Assembly: GCA_964602595.1 (NCBI GenBank) | Contig: CAZRRO010000016.1 | Location: 102,581 to 166,580, forward strand | Source: CAIWAH01 sp964602595 | Lineage (GTDB): Bacteria; Verrucomicrobiota; Verrucomicrobiia; Limisphaerales; UBA9464 | Length of the DNA: 64,000 nt | Direction of reading: 5' to 3' | Notes under the pieces: generated by a model | Told to the model about the DNA's origin: nothing | The model's database searches: none | Seen by the model: the letters and a program-made list of their open reading frames with translations, nothing else | In this document: piece after piece, positions 44,073 through 52,823 of the stretch | Layout of the letters: each line of letters opens with the position of its first letter | Position numbering within the stretch: position 1 is the stretch's first letter | Program-made: the position numbers and the translations under genes

Positions 44073-46805
44073 GTGAAGCCGAATCCCCGTTACCTGGCCG
44101 CGCTGGCGCTCGCCTTGGCGAATACCCACGCTGCCGATTCCCTCGTGCCGACCACGATGTTGTCGGTGAATGACCCCAACCTCGAAGTCACGGTCTGGGC
44201 CTCGACTCCGATGCTGCGGAACCCGACGAACCTGGACTTCGACAAGGACGGCCGCATCTGGGTCGCCGAGGGCGTGAACTACCGGAGCCATGCGAAACGC
44301 CAGCCGGAAGGCGACCGCATCATGGTGCTGGAAGACACCGACCACGACGGCAAGGCGGACAAGTCGTGGGCCTTTGTGCAGGAGCCGTTCCTGCTCGCGC
44401 CGATGGGCGTCGCCGTGGTGGACAACAAGGTCATCGTCTCGATGGCGCCGGACATCGTCGTTTACACTGACGTGAACCGCGACCTGAAGTTCGATCCCGC
44501 CGTGGACAAACGCGAAGTGCTGCTCACCGGCTTCAACGCCCGCATCCACGACCACACCATTCACAGCGTCACGGTCGGCCCCGACGGCCAGTGGTATTGG
44601 AACTCCGGCAACTGCGGCGCGCAGTTCACCGACAAGTCAGGGAAGACCTTCCGCATCGGCAGCGCCTACGATCCCGGCCAGGCGAACCTCGGCTGGAAAC
44701 CCACCGAGATTGCTGGCCAGCGCAGTGACGACGGCCATGTGTGGGTCGGCGGCTTCGCGGCGCGGATGAATCCTGACGGCTCGGGCGTCCACATCATCGG
44801 GCACAACTTCCGCAACAGCTACGAGCAGACCGTCACGTCCTTCGGCGACGTGTTCCAGAACGACAACGACGATCCCCCGGCCTGCCGGACCGCGTTCCTG
44901 CTGGAATACGGCAACGCGGGTTTCTGCTCCTTTGACGGCAAACGCTCCTGGGGTGCCGACCGGCGGCCCGGCCAGAGCATTCCCACCGCGGAATGGCGGC
45001 AGGAAGATCCCGGCACCATGCCTGCCGGCGACGTGTATGGCGGCGGCTCGCCCACCGGCATCGCGTTCTACGAGGACGGCGCGCTCGGCAAGAACTACCG
45101 CGGCCTGCTGCTGAGCTGCGAACCCGGCCGCAACGTGGTGTTCGGTTATTTTCCGAAGCCGGACGGCGCGGGTTTCAAGCTGGAGCGCTTCGACTTCATC
45201 ACCAGCAACAAGGAAGGCGAGTTCGCCGGCACCGACTTCAAGGGCGGCGGCAACGACCGACGCGACCTGAAGACGATGTTCCGCCCGAGCGATGTGGGCG
45301 TGGGCGCGGACGGCGCGATCTACGTGGCGGACTGGTTCGACGCCCGCGTCGGCGGTCACGCGGACTGGGACGACACGACCTCGGGCACGATCTACCGCAT
45401 CGCGCCGAAGGGCTTCAAACCGAAGGTGGCGAAGGTGGACTTCAACACGCTGGAAGGCGCGCTGGCCGGCCTGAAAAGCCCGGCGGTGAACGTGCGCGGC
45501 GCCGCACACCTCTCAGAAGTTTGGAACAGTTCGAAAGGCGGCCGTTCTGCGGCAGTAAAGCGGCTGTCCCGTCTGCTTGATGATGAAAACCCCTACGTCC
45601 GAGCGAGGGCGATCTGGATGCTGGGGCAGCAAGGAGCCGAAGGTCTGAGCAAGATCGGCAAGGTCAGCAACGATCGAGATGCTCAGCTACGCATCGCAGC
45701 ATTCCGGGCAAAGTTTCGGGATGCTTCCCAGAAGAACTACCGTCAGGAAATGACCGCGCCGGGGCATAAGGTGTCGTCAATGGACCAAGCTCTTGCTTTG
45801 GTTCAATCCGCCGCCAAGGACAACTCTCCAGCGGTTCGTCGTGAATCTGCACTGGCCGTCCGCGGGCTACCCTTGGAGCAGTCCATGGACGTGTTGGTGT
45901 CTTTGGCCCGCGGCTTCGACGGCCAGGACCGCACCTACCTGGAAGCCTGGGGCACCGGCGCGACCGGCAAGGAATCGCAAGTTTACGACGCCACCAAAGC
46001 CGCGCTCGGCCATGCCGACCCGCTGAAGTGGTCCGATAAGTTCGCTTGGCTCGCCTGGCGTCTGCACCCGGCGCAGAGCGTCGCCGACTTCAAGGTCCGA
46101 GCCTTGTCCGCCTCGCTCGACGACGCGAACCGCAAACGCGCGTTGACGGCCATCGGCTACAACGCCACGCAGGAAGCCGCGGATGCCATGCTCGAAGTCG
46201 CCGCCAAGACCGACAAGGCGGTGAAGGCCGAGGCGCTGTGGTGGCTGCTCAACCGCAAGGATTCCTCCTGGAAAGACTTCGGCGTGAACGCCGCCCTCAA
46301 GGCCCGCGGCATTTACGATCCCGACGCCGTCGAACTGACCGGGGCCACCATTCCGGCCGCCGAGGCGCCGAAGTTCACCGCGGCCGACGTGCTGGCGCTC
46401 AAGGGCGACGTGACGCGCGGCGGCGAGAAGTTTGCCTCGGTTTGCTCCAGTTGCCACCGCGCCGGTGACGTCGGCACGGAATACGCCCCCAGCCTCACCG
46501 GCTGGACGAAACGCCAGACCACCGAGGTGTTCCTGAACTCGGTCATCAACCCCAGCGCCGACATCGCGCAGGGCTTCAACGGCACGCAGCTCAAGCTCAA
46601 GAGCGGCGACGAAATTCACGGCCTGGTGCTGTCGGAAGGCGATCCGCTCATCGTGCAGTCAGCCGGTGGCCTGACCCAGACCGTGCCGCGCAACCGCATT
46701 GCCGAACGCAAGGGCCTGGGCCGTTCGCTCATGCTAAGCGCCGACCAGCTCGGCCTCACACCGCAGGATCTCGCGGACCTGAACGCCTGGCTGAAGACGA
46801 AGTAG
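44073..46805 (+). CDS. Secreted PVC-type heme-binding (CxxCH) protein
   Basis: 910 residues from the GTG at 44073, which begins a signal peptide (RYLAALALALANTHA). The N-terminal two-fifths is a PVC-type beta-propeller (membrane-bound dehydrogenase) domain, with blades such as NPTNLDFDKDGRIWVAEGVNY and VGADGAIYVADWFDAR. A middle region (about 470-750) has HEAT-like helical repeats, and the C-terminal domain (about 770-910) is a c-type cytochrome with the heme-binding CSSCHRAG and a probable methionine ligand in the following loop. Such proteins are expanded in Planctomycetes and Verrucomicrobia; they probably oxidise sugars or their derivatives. The stretch 45520-45890 is visibly lower in GC than the rest of the gene. 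A strong terminator follows. Confidence 0.88.
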   Translation: MKPNPRYLAALALALANTHAADSLVPTTMLSVNDPNLEVTVWASTPMLRNPTNLDFDKDGRIWVAEGVNYRSHAKRQPEGDRIMVLEDTDHDGKADKSWAFVQEPFLLAPMGVAVVDNKVIVSMAPDIVVYTDVNRDLKFDPAVDKREVLLTGFNARIHDHTIHSVTVGPDGQWYWNSGNCGAQFTDKSGKTFRIGSAYDPGQANLGWKPTEIAGQRSDDGHVWVGGFAARMNPDGSGVHIIGHNFRNSYEQTVTSFGDVFQNDNDDPPACRTAFLLEYGNAGFCSFDGKRSWGADRRPGQSIPTAEWRQEDPGTMPAGDVYGGGSPTGIAFYEDGALGKNYRGLLLSCEPGRNVVFGYFPKPDGAGFKLERFDFITSNKEGEFAGTDFKGGGNDRRDLKTMFRPSDVGVGADGAIYVADWFDARVGGHADWDDTTSGTIYRIAPKGFKPKVAKVDFNTLEGALAGLKSPAVNVRGAAHLSEVWNSSKGGRSAAVKRLSRLLDDENPYVRARAIWMLGQQGAEGLSKIGKVSNDRDAQLRIAAFRAKFRDASQKNYRQEMTAPGHKVSSMDQALALVQSAAKDNSPAVRRESALAVRGLPLEQSMDVLVSLARGFDGQDRTYLEAWGTGATGKESQVYDATKAALGHADPLKWSDKFAWLAWRLHPAQSVADFKVRALSASLDDANRKRALTAIGYNATQEAADAMLEVAAKTDKAVKAEALWWLLNRKDSSWKDFGVNAALKARGIYDPDAVELTGATIPAAEAPKFTAADVLALKGDVTRGGEKFASVCSSCHRAGDVGTEYAPSLTGWTKRQTTEVFLNSVINPSADIAQGFNGTQLKLKSGDEIHGLVLSEGDPLIVQSAGGLTQTVPRNRIAERKGLGRSLMLSADQLGLTPQDLADLNAWLKTK

Positions 46806-46826
46806 TCCGACGCGCCATTTTCGCGA

Positions 46827-46853
46827 GGGGCGGCTTAACGGCCGCCCCTTTTT
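46827..46853 (+). terminator. Intrinsic terminator after the PVC cytochrome gene
   Basis: An 8-bp stem (GGGGCGGC at 46827-46834 with GCCGCCCC at 46841-46848) is followed by five T residues (46849-46853). It lies 22 bases after the stop codon. Confidence 0.85.
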
Positions 46854-46926
46854 CGTTTCGCCGGCTGTTTGGGCCCCGTGGTCAAACCGCGCTGGAATTC
46901 GCCGGGCTTGGCCCTAGCCTCCGCGC

Positions 46927-47934
46927 ATGTTCAATGGTGCCGATATCACCCCGGCTGGCGTGGACCAGTTCCCCCTGCGCCGTCCCGCGCTCCAGCCCGC
47001 GCAGATCGATGCGCTCACGCGCGACATCCTTGCGCTGAAGCGGAAGCTCAACGCGGTCATCCTCGCGCACAATTACCAGATCGCGGAGATCCAGGACGTG
47101 GCGGACGTGGTCGGAGACTCGCTCGGGTTGTCGCAGTATGCGGCCCGGACCGACGCGGACGTGATCGTCTTCTGCGGCGTCCACTTCATGGCCGAGACAG
47201 CGAAGATCCTGAACCCGAACAAGATCGTCGTGTTGCCGGACCGGGACGCCGGCTGCTCGCTCGAGGAAAGCTGCCCGGCCGACAAGCTGGCCGCCTTGCA
47301 GGCCACCAACCCGAACTTCTACACCGTTACCTACATCAACTGCAGCGCGGCCGTGAAGGCGCTGAGCGACGTCATCTGCACCAGCGGCAATGCGGTGAAG
47401 ATCGTCAATCATGCCCCGAAGGACCGCGACCTGCTGTTTGTGCCGGACGAAAACCTGGGAAGCTGGGTGATTGAGCAGACGGGCCGGCCGATGACGCTGT
47501 GGAAGGGCAACTGTTACGTCCACGTGGAGTGGACCCACGCCGCAATCACGCGCATCCGGCAGACGCATCCCGATGCGCCGGTGGTGGCGCATCCGGAGTG
47601 TCCGAAGGCGGTCCGCATGCTCGCCGACGAAGTCTGCTCGACTGAGAAGATGGTGACGTGGTGCAAGGCGACTTCGGCGAAGAGCATCATCATCGCGACC
47701 GAGGCGGGCATGCTGCACCGGCTGAAGCGCGAGTGCCCGGACAAGATTTTCATCCCCGCGCCGACCGAGCGTTGCGCGTGCAACGAATGCCGCTTCATGA
47801 AGCTCAACACGCTGGAGAAGCTGCACGACTGCATGTTGAACTTGGCTCCGCGTGTGGAGTTGCCGCGGGACATCATTGAGCGGGCCCGGCGGCCGATCGA
47901 GCGGATGCTGGAAATCTCGGCGCTGGCGAAGTGA
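46927..47934 (+). CDS. nadA: Quinolinate synthase
   Basis: 335 residues. It condenses iminoaspartate (from NadB) with dihydroxyacetone phosphate to quinolinate in NAD synthesis, using a [4Fe-4S] cluster. Diagnostic features are AVILAHNYQ near residue 45, FCGVHFMAETAKIL (first cysteine), YINCSAAVKALSD, APDENLG-like PDENLGSWV, and CACNECRFMKLNTLEKLHDC at the C-terminus (here CACNEC, then KLNTLEKL). The last cluster cysteine is in the CACNEC area. The gene stands alone after a terminator; nadB is not in the window. Confidence 0.93.
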   Translation: MFNGADITPAGVDQFPLRRPALQPAQIDALTRDILALKRKLNAVILAHNYQIAEIQDVADVVGDSLGLSQYAARTDADVIVFCGVHFMAETAKILNPNKIVVLPDRDAGCSLEESCPADKLAALQATNPNFYTVTYINCSAAVKALSDVICTSGNAVKIVNHAPKDRDLLFVPDENLGSWVIEQTGRPMTLWKGNCYVHVEWTHAAITRIRQTHPDAPVVAHPECPKAVRMLADEVCSTEKMVTWCKATSAKSIIIATEAGMLHRLKRECPDKIFIPAPTERCACNECRFMKLNTLEKLHDCMLNLAPRVELPRDIIERARRPIERMLEISALAK

Positions 47935-47946
47935 CGGGCGGTGGGG

Positions 47947-49056
47947 TCAGCGCGCCTCGCAGCCCACGACGGCTTCCCAGCGAGCGCCGGCCAGGCGGTC
48001 GCGGAGTCCTTCCACAATGTCGCCGATGAGGCTCGGCCCCTCGTAGACCAGCCCGGAATAGACCTGCACCAAAGAGGCGCCAGCGAGGACCTTCTCCCAG
48101 GCATCCGCGGCGCTCGCGATGCCGCCGACGCCGATGACGGGCAGGCGTCCCTGCGTGCTCCGGAAGAGGTGGCGGATCACCTCCGTGCTCCGGCCCTTGA
48201 GCGGTTGGCCGCTGAGCCCGCCGGTTTCGCGGTAGAGCAGCGTCGCCACCGCGTCGCCCGTGGGCGGCCGCGCAATGGTCGTGTTGGTCGCGACGATCCC
48301 CGCCAAGTGCCGGCCTTGGCTGACTTCAACGATCTCATCCAGGGCCTCGAAACTGAGGTCCGGCGCCACCTTGACCAGCAGAGGCTTCGGCCGGCCGCCG
48401 TGGGCAACAGCGAGTGCCGTGTTGTTCGCCTGCAAGGCGGCGAGGATTTCGTCGAGGGCCGATTTGTCCTGCAACTGACGCAGATTCGGTGTGTTGGGTG
48501 AACTGACGTTCACCACGAAGAAATCCGCGAGCGGCCAGAGCGCACGGAACGAATTGGCGTAGTCGGCCACCGCCTCGGTCAGCGGCGTGATCTTGGATTT
48601 GCCGAGGTTGATGCCGACCGGATGGGCGGGCCAAAGCCCGCGGGCGCGCCAGTCGGTCAGCCGTTGAGCCAGCGCGGGTGCGCCGCCGTTGTTGAAACCC
48701 ATGCGGTTGATGAGCCCCTCCTCCGCGATGACCCGGAACATCCGGGGCTGCGGATTGCCGGGCTGGGCGTGCCAGGTGACACCGCCCAGTTCGCTGAAAC
48801 CGAACCCGAGCGCCCGCCACGTCGGCACCGCGACGCCCTGCTTGTCCATGCCGGCACCGAGGCCGACCGGATTCGGGAAGCGGAGCCCCATGACGTCCAC
48901 CGGCAGGTCCGCGACGTCGAACAAGGACTGGGTGAGCTGGGTCAGCGGCGGGCAGCGCCCCACGGTGGCGAGGGCGCGCAAGGTATTGTCGTGCGCCGGC
49001 TCGGAATCCTGGAGGAACAGCAGCGGTCGCAGCACTTGACGGTAAAACCAGCTCAT
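47947..49056 (-). CDS. pyrD: Dihydroorotate dehydrogenase (class 2, quinone-linked)
   Basis: 369 residues, starting at SWFYRQVLRPLLFLQDSEPAHDNTL (ATG 49056), the usual membrane-associated N-terminus. FMN and substrate motifs are NPVGLGAGMDKQG, GGVTWHAQPGNPQPR, NRMGFNNGG and VNVSSPNTPNLR (catalytic Ser in the SSPNT region). The GTG at 49137 is an alternative and would overlap the upstream gene by four bases (GTGA). It oxidises dihydroorotate to orotate in pyrimidine synthesis, reducing quinone. It is probably co-transcribed with the cyclase gene upstream. Confidence 0.92.
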   Translation of the reverse strand: MSWFYRQVLRPLLFLQDSEPAHDNTLRALATVGRCPPLTQLTQSLFDVADLPVDVMGLRFPNPVGLGAGMDKQGVAVPTWRALGFGFSELGGVTWHAQPGNPQPRMFRVIAEEGLINRMGFNNGGAPALAQRLTDWRARGLWPAHPVGINLGKSKITPLTEAVADYANSFRALWPLADFFVVNVSSPNTPNLRQLQDKSALDEILAALQANNTALAVAHGGRPKPLLVKVAPDLSFEALDEIVEVSQGRHLAGIVATNTTIARPPTGDAVATLLYRETGGLSGQPLKGRSTEVIRHLFRSTQGRLPVIGVGGIASAADAWEKVLAGASLVQVYSGLVYEGPSLIGDIVEGLRDRLAGARWEAVVGCEAR

Positions 49057-49133
49057 CGGCGGCGGCACGCTGGCAAACTGCGGGACGCAGCGCAACGCGG
49101 GGAAGTGGCCGTGGAAGGCGGCCCGGGGTTCCG

Positions 49134-50333
49134 TCACGCCGAGGCGCGCAACGGGAGCACCTTCCGGCCGAAATCGCCGCGGAGGATGTCGATGGCCCGG
49201 ATCACGGTGCGGGAGTCCATTTCGTGGACTTCCAGGCCTTGGCCGATGTCGCTGAGCAGCGTGATCGTCAATTCGCCGCCGAGGTGCTCGCGGAATTCCT
49301 CCAGGCCCGCCACCACGAGCAATTGGCCGTGCTCGTCCGTGTGCAGCAACTCGCTGGCGAACAGCTCGAAACCGAGCCGTTCCAGCAGATTGAGCACCCG
49401 GGCGGCGGCGTCAGGCGCGAGCAGTCCGCGCAGCCGGGCGTAGGTAACATCGAGCGCGATCCCGATGGCGACCGCCTCGCCGTGGCGCAGGCGGTATTCG
49501 GAAAGTTGCTCCAGCTTGTGCGCGGCCCAGTGGCCGAAATCGAGCGGGCGGGCGCTGCCCATTTCGAACGGATCGCCGCCGGTGGCGATGTGGTTGAGAT
49601 GCAGTTCGGCGCTCCGGAATATGAGCCGCCGGGTCGGCTCCGGCTCGAACGCCGCGAGGGCGGTCGCGTGGTGCTCGATCCAGTCGAAAAAAGCCGCGTC
49701 GCGGATGCAGGCAACCTTTACCGCCTCGACAAAGCCCGCGCGTTTGTCCCGGAGACTCAGCGTGGCTAGCAGGCTGAAGTCGTTGATGACGGCGAAGGGC
49801 GGGGCAAACGTGCCGACGAAGTTCTTTTTCCCGAAGGCGTTGATACCGTTCTTAACGCCGACCCCGGAATCGTCCTGGGCCAGCGTGGTCGTGGGAATCC
49901 GGATTAGCCGCACCCCGCGGTGGGCGGTCGCGGCGGCGAGTCCCACCATGTCGAGCAGCGCCCCACCGCCGACCACGATGACGTTGTTGTGGCGGTCCAC
50001 GTGATAGCGGTCTATCAGCGCGTGGATTTCGGAGACGCGAAAATAGGCGTTCTTGACCGCTTCGCCGCCGATCATCGTCACGGGCGGGCAAACCAGCTCC
50101 AACGACGCGGAATGGGCCGTGAAATAGCCGGCGATCTGATCGATCAGGCCGCAATCGGCCTGGGCCAAAGCCTCATCCACCACCACCAAGACCTTGGCCC
50201 GGCGAGCTAGCGGACCGCCGGCGCCGGCGACCAGCACGTCCAACAAAACTGGGTTTTCTTCTCGGAAGACGCCTTCCGTGAAATGAACCTGATGCCGCCA
50301 ATGCACGGTGACGGTTCGTTCGATGATGTGCAT
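49134..50333 (-). CDS. Sugar-phosphate cyclase of the dehydroquinate synthase fold (EboD/EEVS-like)
   Basis: 399 residues. The NAD-binding site is IVVGGGALLDMVGLAAATAHRGVRLIRIPTTTLAQDDSGVGVKNGIN; the pieces IPTTTLAQDDSGVG and RPLDFGHWAAHKLE are conserved. In ordinary 3-dehydroquinate synthase the latter reads LNLGHTFGHAIE; the substitutions and DSGVGVKNGIN match the sedoheptulose 7-phosphate cyclase and EboD branch. The ATG at 50333 gives the expected length. The real substrate is unknown. Only the EboD-like gene is found here; no other ebo genes are adjacent. It probably shares a transcript with pyrD downstream. Confidence 0.8.
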   Translation of the reverse strand: MHIIERTVTVHWRHQVHFTEGVFREENPVLLDVLVAGAGGPLARRAKVLVVVDEALAQADCGLIDQIAGYFTAHSASLELVCPPVTMIGGEAVKNAYFRVSEIHALIDRYHVDRHNNVIVVGGGALLDMVGLAAATAHRGVRLIRIPTTTLAQDDSGVGVKNGINAFGKKNFVGTFAPPFAVINDFSLLATLSLRDKRAGFVEAVKVACIRDAAFFDWIEHHATALAAFEPEPTRRLIFRSAELHLNHIATGGDPFEMGSARPLDFGHWAAHKLEQLSEYRLRHGEAVAIGIALDVTYARLRGLLAPDAAARVLNLLERLGFELFASELLHTDEHGQLLVVAGLEEFREHLGGELTITLLSDIGQGLEVHEMDSRTVIRAIDILRGDFGRKVLPLRASA

Positions 50334-50415
50334 GCGTATTATTCGGACGGTGGCATTCCGACGCAGTCCGGCGAGAAATATTTGGCCGGAGATGACCGTC
50401 TCGCCGACCACTGCC

Positions 50416-50458
50416 GCGGCGGGGAACGGAGCGGCGGCGGGGAACGGAGCGGCGGCGG
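50416..50458. repeat. 18-bp tandem repeat
   Basis: Two exact copies of GCGGCGGGGAACGGAGCG (50416-50433 and 50434-50451) followed by a partial third (to 50458). It lies in the 140-base gap between the PtsN-like gene and the cyclase gene. No gene overlaps it. Confidence 0.8.
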
Positions 50459-50473
50459 TTACCGCGGCACCGC

Positions 50474-50941
50474 TCAGCGCAACGCGGAGAACTTGCGGAT
50501 GATGGCCATCATCGCGTCGCCGTCGGGCGCGGTTTCGAGCTCCTTCAGGAACTCGTCCTTGCGGAGGACCTTGGCGATGCCGGCCAAGGTGTGCAGATGT
50601 TTCTGGAACTGGCCCTGGGGCACGAGGAACAGGGTCACGAGGTGCACCGGCTGGTTGTCGAGCGCGTCGAAATTCACGCCCGCCTTGGAGCGGCCGAACG
50701 CGGCGACAACTTCGGTGATCAGGTCCGTGGAGGCGTGCGGGATGCCGATGCCGAAACCGATGCCGGTGCTCATCGAAGTCTCCCGCTTCTTGACCACGGC
50801 GGTCACCGACTCGCGGTTCTCCGGCGAGATCTTCCCGCTGGCCACGAGCACGCCGATGAGTTCGTCGATGGCTTCCCAACGGTTGGTGGCCTTCAACTCA
50901 GGCACAATCTGCGGGGTGGATAGGATGTCGCCGAGATTCAT
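50474..50941 (-). CDS. PTS EIIA (PtsN/fructose type) domain protein
   Basis: 155 residues. The phosphorylation site is His69 in IGFGIGIPHASTD, preceded by RETSMSTGIG; the fold and length match the nitrogen-regulatory IIA protein PtsN and the fructose-type IIA domain. The ATG at 50941 is the family start. No EI, HPr or membrane EIIC gene is in the window, so a regulatory rather than transport role is likely. The cyclase gene follows 140 bases downstream with a tandem repeat between. Confidence 0.88.
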   Translation of the reverse strand: MNLGDILSTPQIVPELKATNRWEAIDELIGVLVASGKISPENRESVTAVVKKRETSMSTGIGFGIGIPHASTDLITEVVAAFGRSKAGVNFDALDNQPVHLVTLFLVPQGQFQKHLHTLAGIAKVLRKDEFLKELETAPDGDAMMAIIRKFSALR

Positions 50942-51129
50942 GCTGCGCGAATGTGGGTGGATTTCGCCGGAAGCCGTCCGCGGGTTCAAGCCGGGACTTT
51001 GGATTGCGACGTTATCTTTCCTGCAGACGTCGTTCGGACGAAGGCGCTTATCGCTTGAGTCACTGGGGCAACCAAGGTGGCAGATACCAACAGGCTTGCC
51101 CGGCCGCAGCGTTTGCCAATGCTTTGCCC

Positions 51130-52020
51130 ATGATCTCCTCCCGCCGACGATTCCTGGGCACTTGGCCGGCACTAGCGCTTTCCGGGTCGGCATTTTCCGC
51201 TACTCAACCCACCGCGCTCGCGTCCGAAGCGCCGCCTTCAACCGGCCGTTCGCTGCTGAAGTTGGGTCTGGTCACCTACAACTTGGCCAAGGATTGGGAT
51301 GTCCCGACCATCATCCGGCAGTGCGCGGCGGCCAAATTTGAAGGCGTGGAACTGCGGACGACGCACAAGCATGGCGTCGAAGTGACGCTGACGAAGGAGC
51401 AGCGGGCTGAAGTGAAGCGCCGATTTGCGGACTCCCCGGTCGAGTTGATGGGGCTGGGCAGCGCCTTTGACTACCACACGCCCGATGCGGCCCGTCTTCG
51501 CGCTGACGTGGCGGCGACCAAAGAATACCTCGTGCTGGCCCATGATGTCGGCGCGTCGGGCGTGAAGGTCCGCCCGAATGGCCTGCCCAAGGAAGTTCCC
51601 GTGGAAAAGACATTGGAACAGATCGGCCGGTCGCTGCTCGAACTAGGGGAATTTGCCCAAGGTTTGGGGCAAACGCTGCGCCTCGAAGTCCACGGTGGCG
51701 GCACCTCGCAGTTGCCCCATATCCGCACAATCATGGATCACGCCCGGCATCCGCAGGTCGGGGTGTGCTGGAACTCGAATCAAACCGACCTCGATGGGAC
51801 CGGCTTCGACGAGAATTTCGACCTTGTGAAGGATCGCATCGTGTCCGTTCACCTGCGGGACCTGTTCCTCGTCGAATACCCTTGGCGGCGGTTGTTCACT
51901 CGCTTGGTCGAGAGTGGCTTCCGGGGCTACACGATGGCGGAGATCCCGGAGAGCGCCGATGCCGCCCGGGTGATGCACTATTTCCGCGGCCTGTGGCTGG
52001 CGTATCAAGGACTCCAGTGA
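51130..52020 (+). CDS. Tat-exported sugar phosphate isomerase/epimerase-like TIM barrel
   Basis: 296 residues. The N-terminus has a twin-arginine motif followed by a hydrophobic stretch (SSRRRFLGTWPALALSGSAFS). The mature part is a xylose-isomerase-like TIM barrel: LGLVTYNLAKDWDV, FEGVELRTTHKHGVEV, RLEVHGGG (Glu/His) and VSVHLRDLF. Such proteins are often annotated sugar phosphate isomerase/epimerase and bind a divalent metal; the exported ones in planctomycetes and verrucomicrobia have no defined substrate. It is divergent from the PtsN-like gene. Confidence 0.8.
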   Translation: MISSRRRFLGTWPALALSGSAFSATQPTALASEAPPSTGRSLLKLGLVTYNLAKDWDVPTIIRQCAAAKFEGVELRTTHKHGVEVTLTKEQRAEVKRRFADSPVELMGLGSAFDYHTPDAARLRADVAATKEYLVLAHDVGASGVKVRPNGLPKEVPVEKTLEQIGRSLLELGEFAQGLGQTLRLEVHGGGTSQLPHIRTIMDHARHPQVGVCWNSNQTDLDGTGFDENFDLVKDRIVSVHLRDLFLVEYPWRRLFTRLVESGFRGYTMAEIPESADAARVMHYFRGLWLAYQGLQ

Positions 52021-52204
52021 CGTTTTGGGTCCGGAAATCGCGGCCGCTGAGGCGTTTCACGTCGATCCACCCCCGAGCTGCGGGTGCGGATTCCGGCTAA
52101 AAGAAGTGGCCCGCGTGCCGATGACCCCAACGACGGCAACTTCATCGGCCCGTTTCGCCCCACCGGTTGATTCCCGGCGCGGCGGGACCGGGCCACTCAA
52201 CTGA

Positions 52205-52807
52205 ATGACGAATCGTTGGAACCAGCGGGAGAAACATATCGGCATGGGTGCCAGCGGAATTCCGCCGGCCCGCCCGTGCGCCAAACGGCGAAACACCGAT
52301 AGCGCGCCCAAGCGCGAGGATTCGGGAGTGGTGGATCCTTGGCTGGCGATGGACGTGGACCTGTTCGTCCGGCGGGTGAGTCCGGGCTTTTCTCAGATTG
52401 CCGGCGTGCCGGCCCCCGAATTCGTCGGCCAACCTATCTTTAGCGTCCTCAGCCGCCTGGGCGTTGAGCCCAGGGCATTGGACCGGGTCTTTGAGCTCGC
52501 GGTGAAGGGCTGCCCCTGTTTCGTCGAGTTGCCGCCGGGATCCATCGGACGGGCCTCGGACCACTTCGCGGTCGAGATCCGGCCGATTCCGGAAAAACTC
52601 GGCTGGGTCATCCGCTACGTGGCGGTGGCTTGGACCGTGGAAGGTTTGCAGGCCGCCCAGGATGGTCCGGCTTGGATCAGTGCTGGCGCACCGGTCCTGG
52701 ACCTGTTTGCGGAAGCATCGCACCTTGAATTCCCGACCTCGGACCGGTTCCATCGTGGCCGTCGTCGGTCGCGGTTGGGAAGCGACCGCGACGAACCCAA
52801 CGGTTAA
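52205..52807 (+). CDS. PAS-like sensory protein lacking an output domain
   Basis: 200 residues. Residues about 48-150 fit a PAS fold (LFVRRVSPGFSQIAGVPAPEFVGQPIFSVL; then FELAVKGCPCFVELPP and DHFAVEIRPIPEKLGWVIRYVAV). The first 45 residues are arginine-rich and the last 40 are low-complexity. There is no kinase, cyclase or DNA-binding domain. It ends 16 bases before the REC-Hpt gene. The pair looks like the two ends of a hybrid histidine kinase without the catalytic core. Confidence 0.55.
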   Translation: MTNRWNQREKHIGMGASGIPPARPCAKRRNTDSAPKREDSGVVDPWLAMDVDLFVRRVSPGFSQIAGVPAPEFVGQPIFSVLSRLGVEPRALDRVFELAVKGCPCFVELPPGSIGRASDHFAVEIRPIPEKLGWVIRYVAVAWTVEGLQAAQDGPAWISAGAPVLDLFAEASHLEFPTSDRFHRGRRRSRLGSDRDEPNG

Positions 52808-52823
52808 CGCACCACCAATCCGC

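Noticed and set aside
49134..52020. A complete ebo cluster
   Set aside because: Only the cyclase resembles EboD; the UbiA-like gene sits with a UbiX-type gene 7 kb away and the TIM barrel is Tat-exported, unlike EboE.
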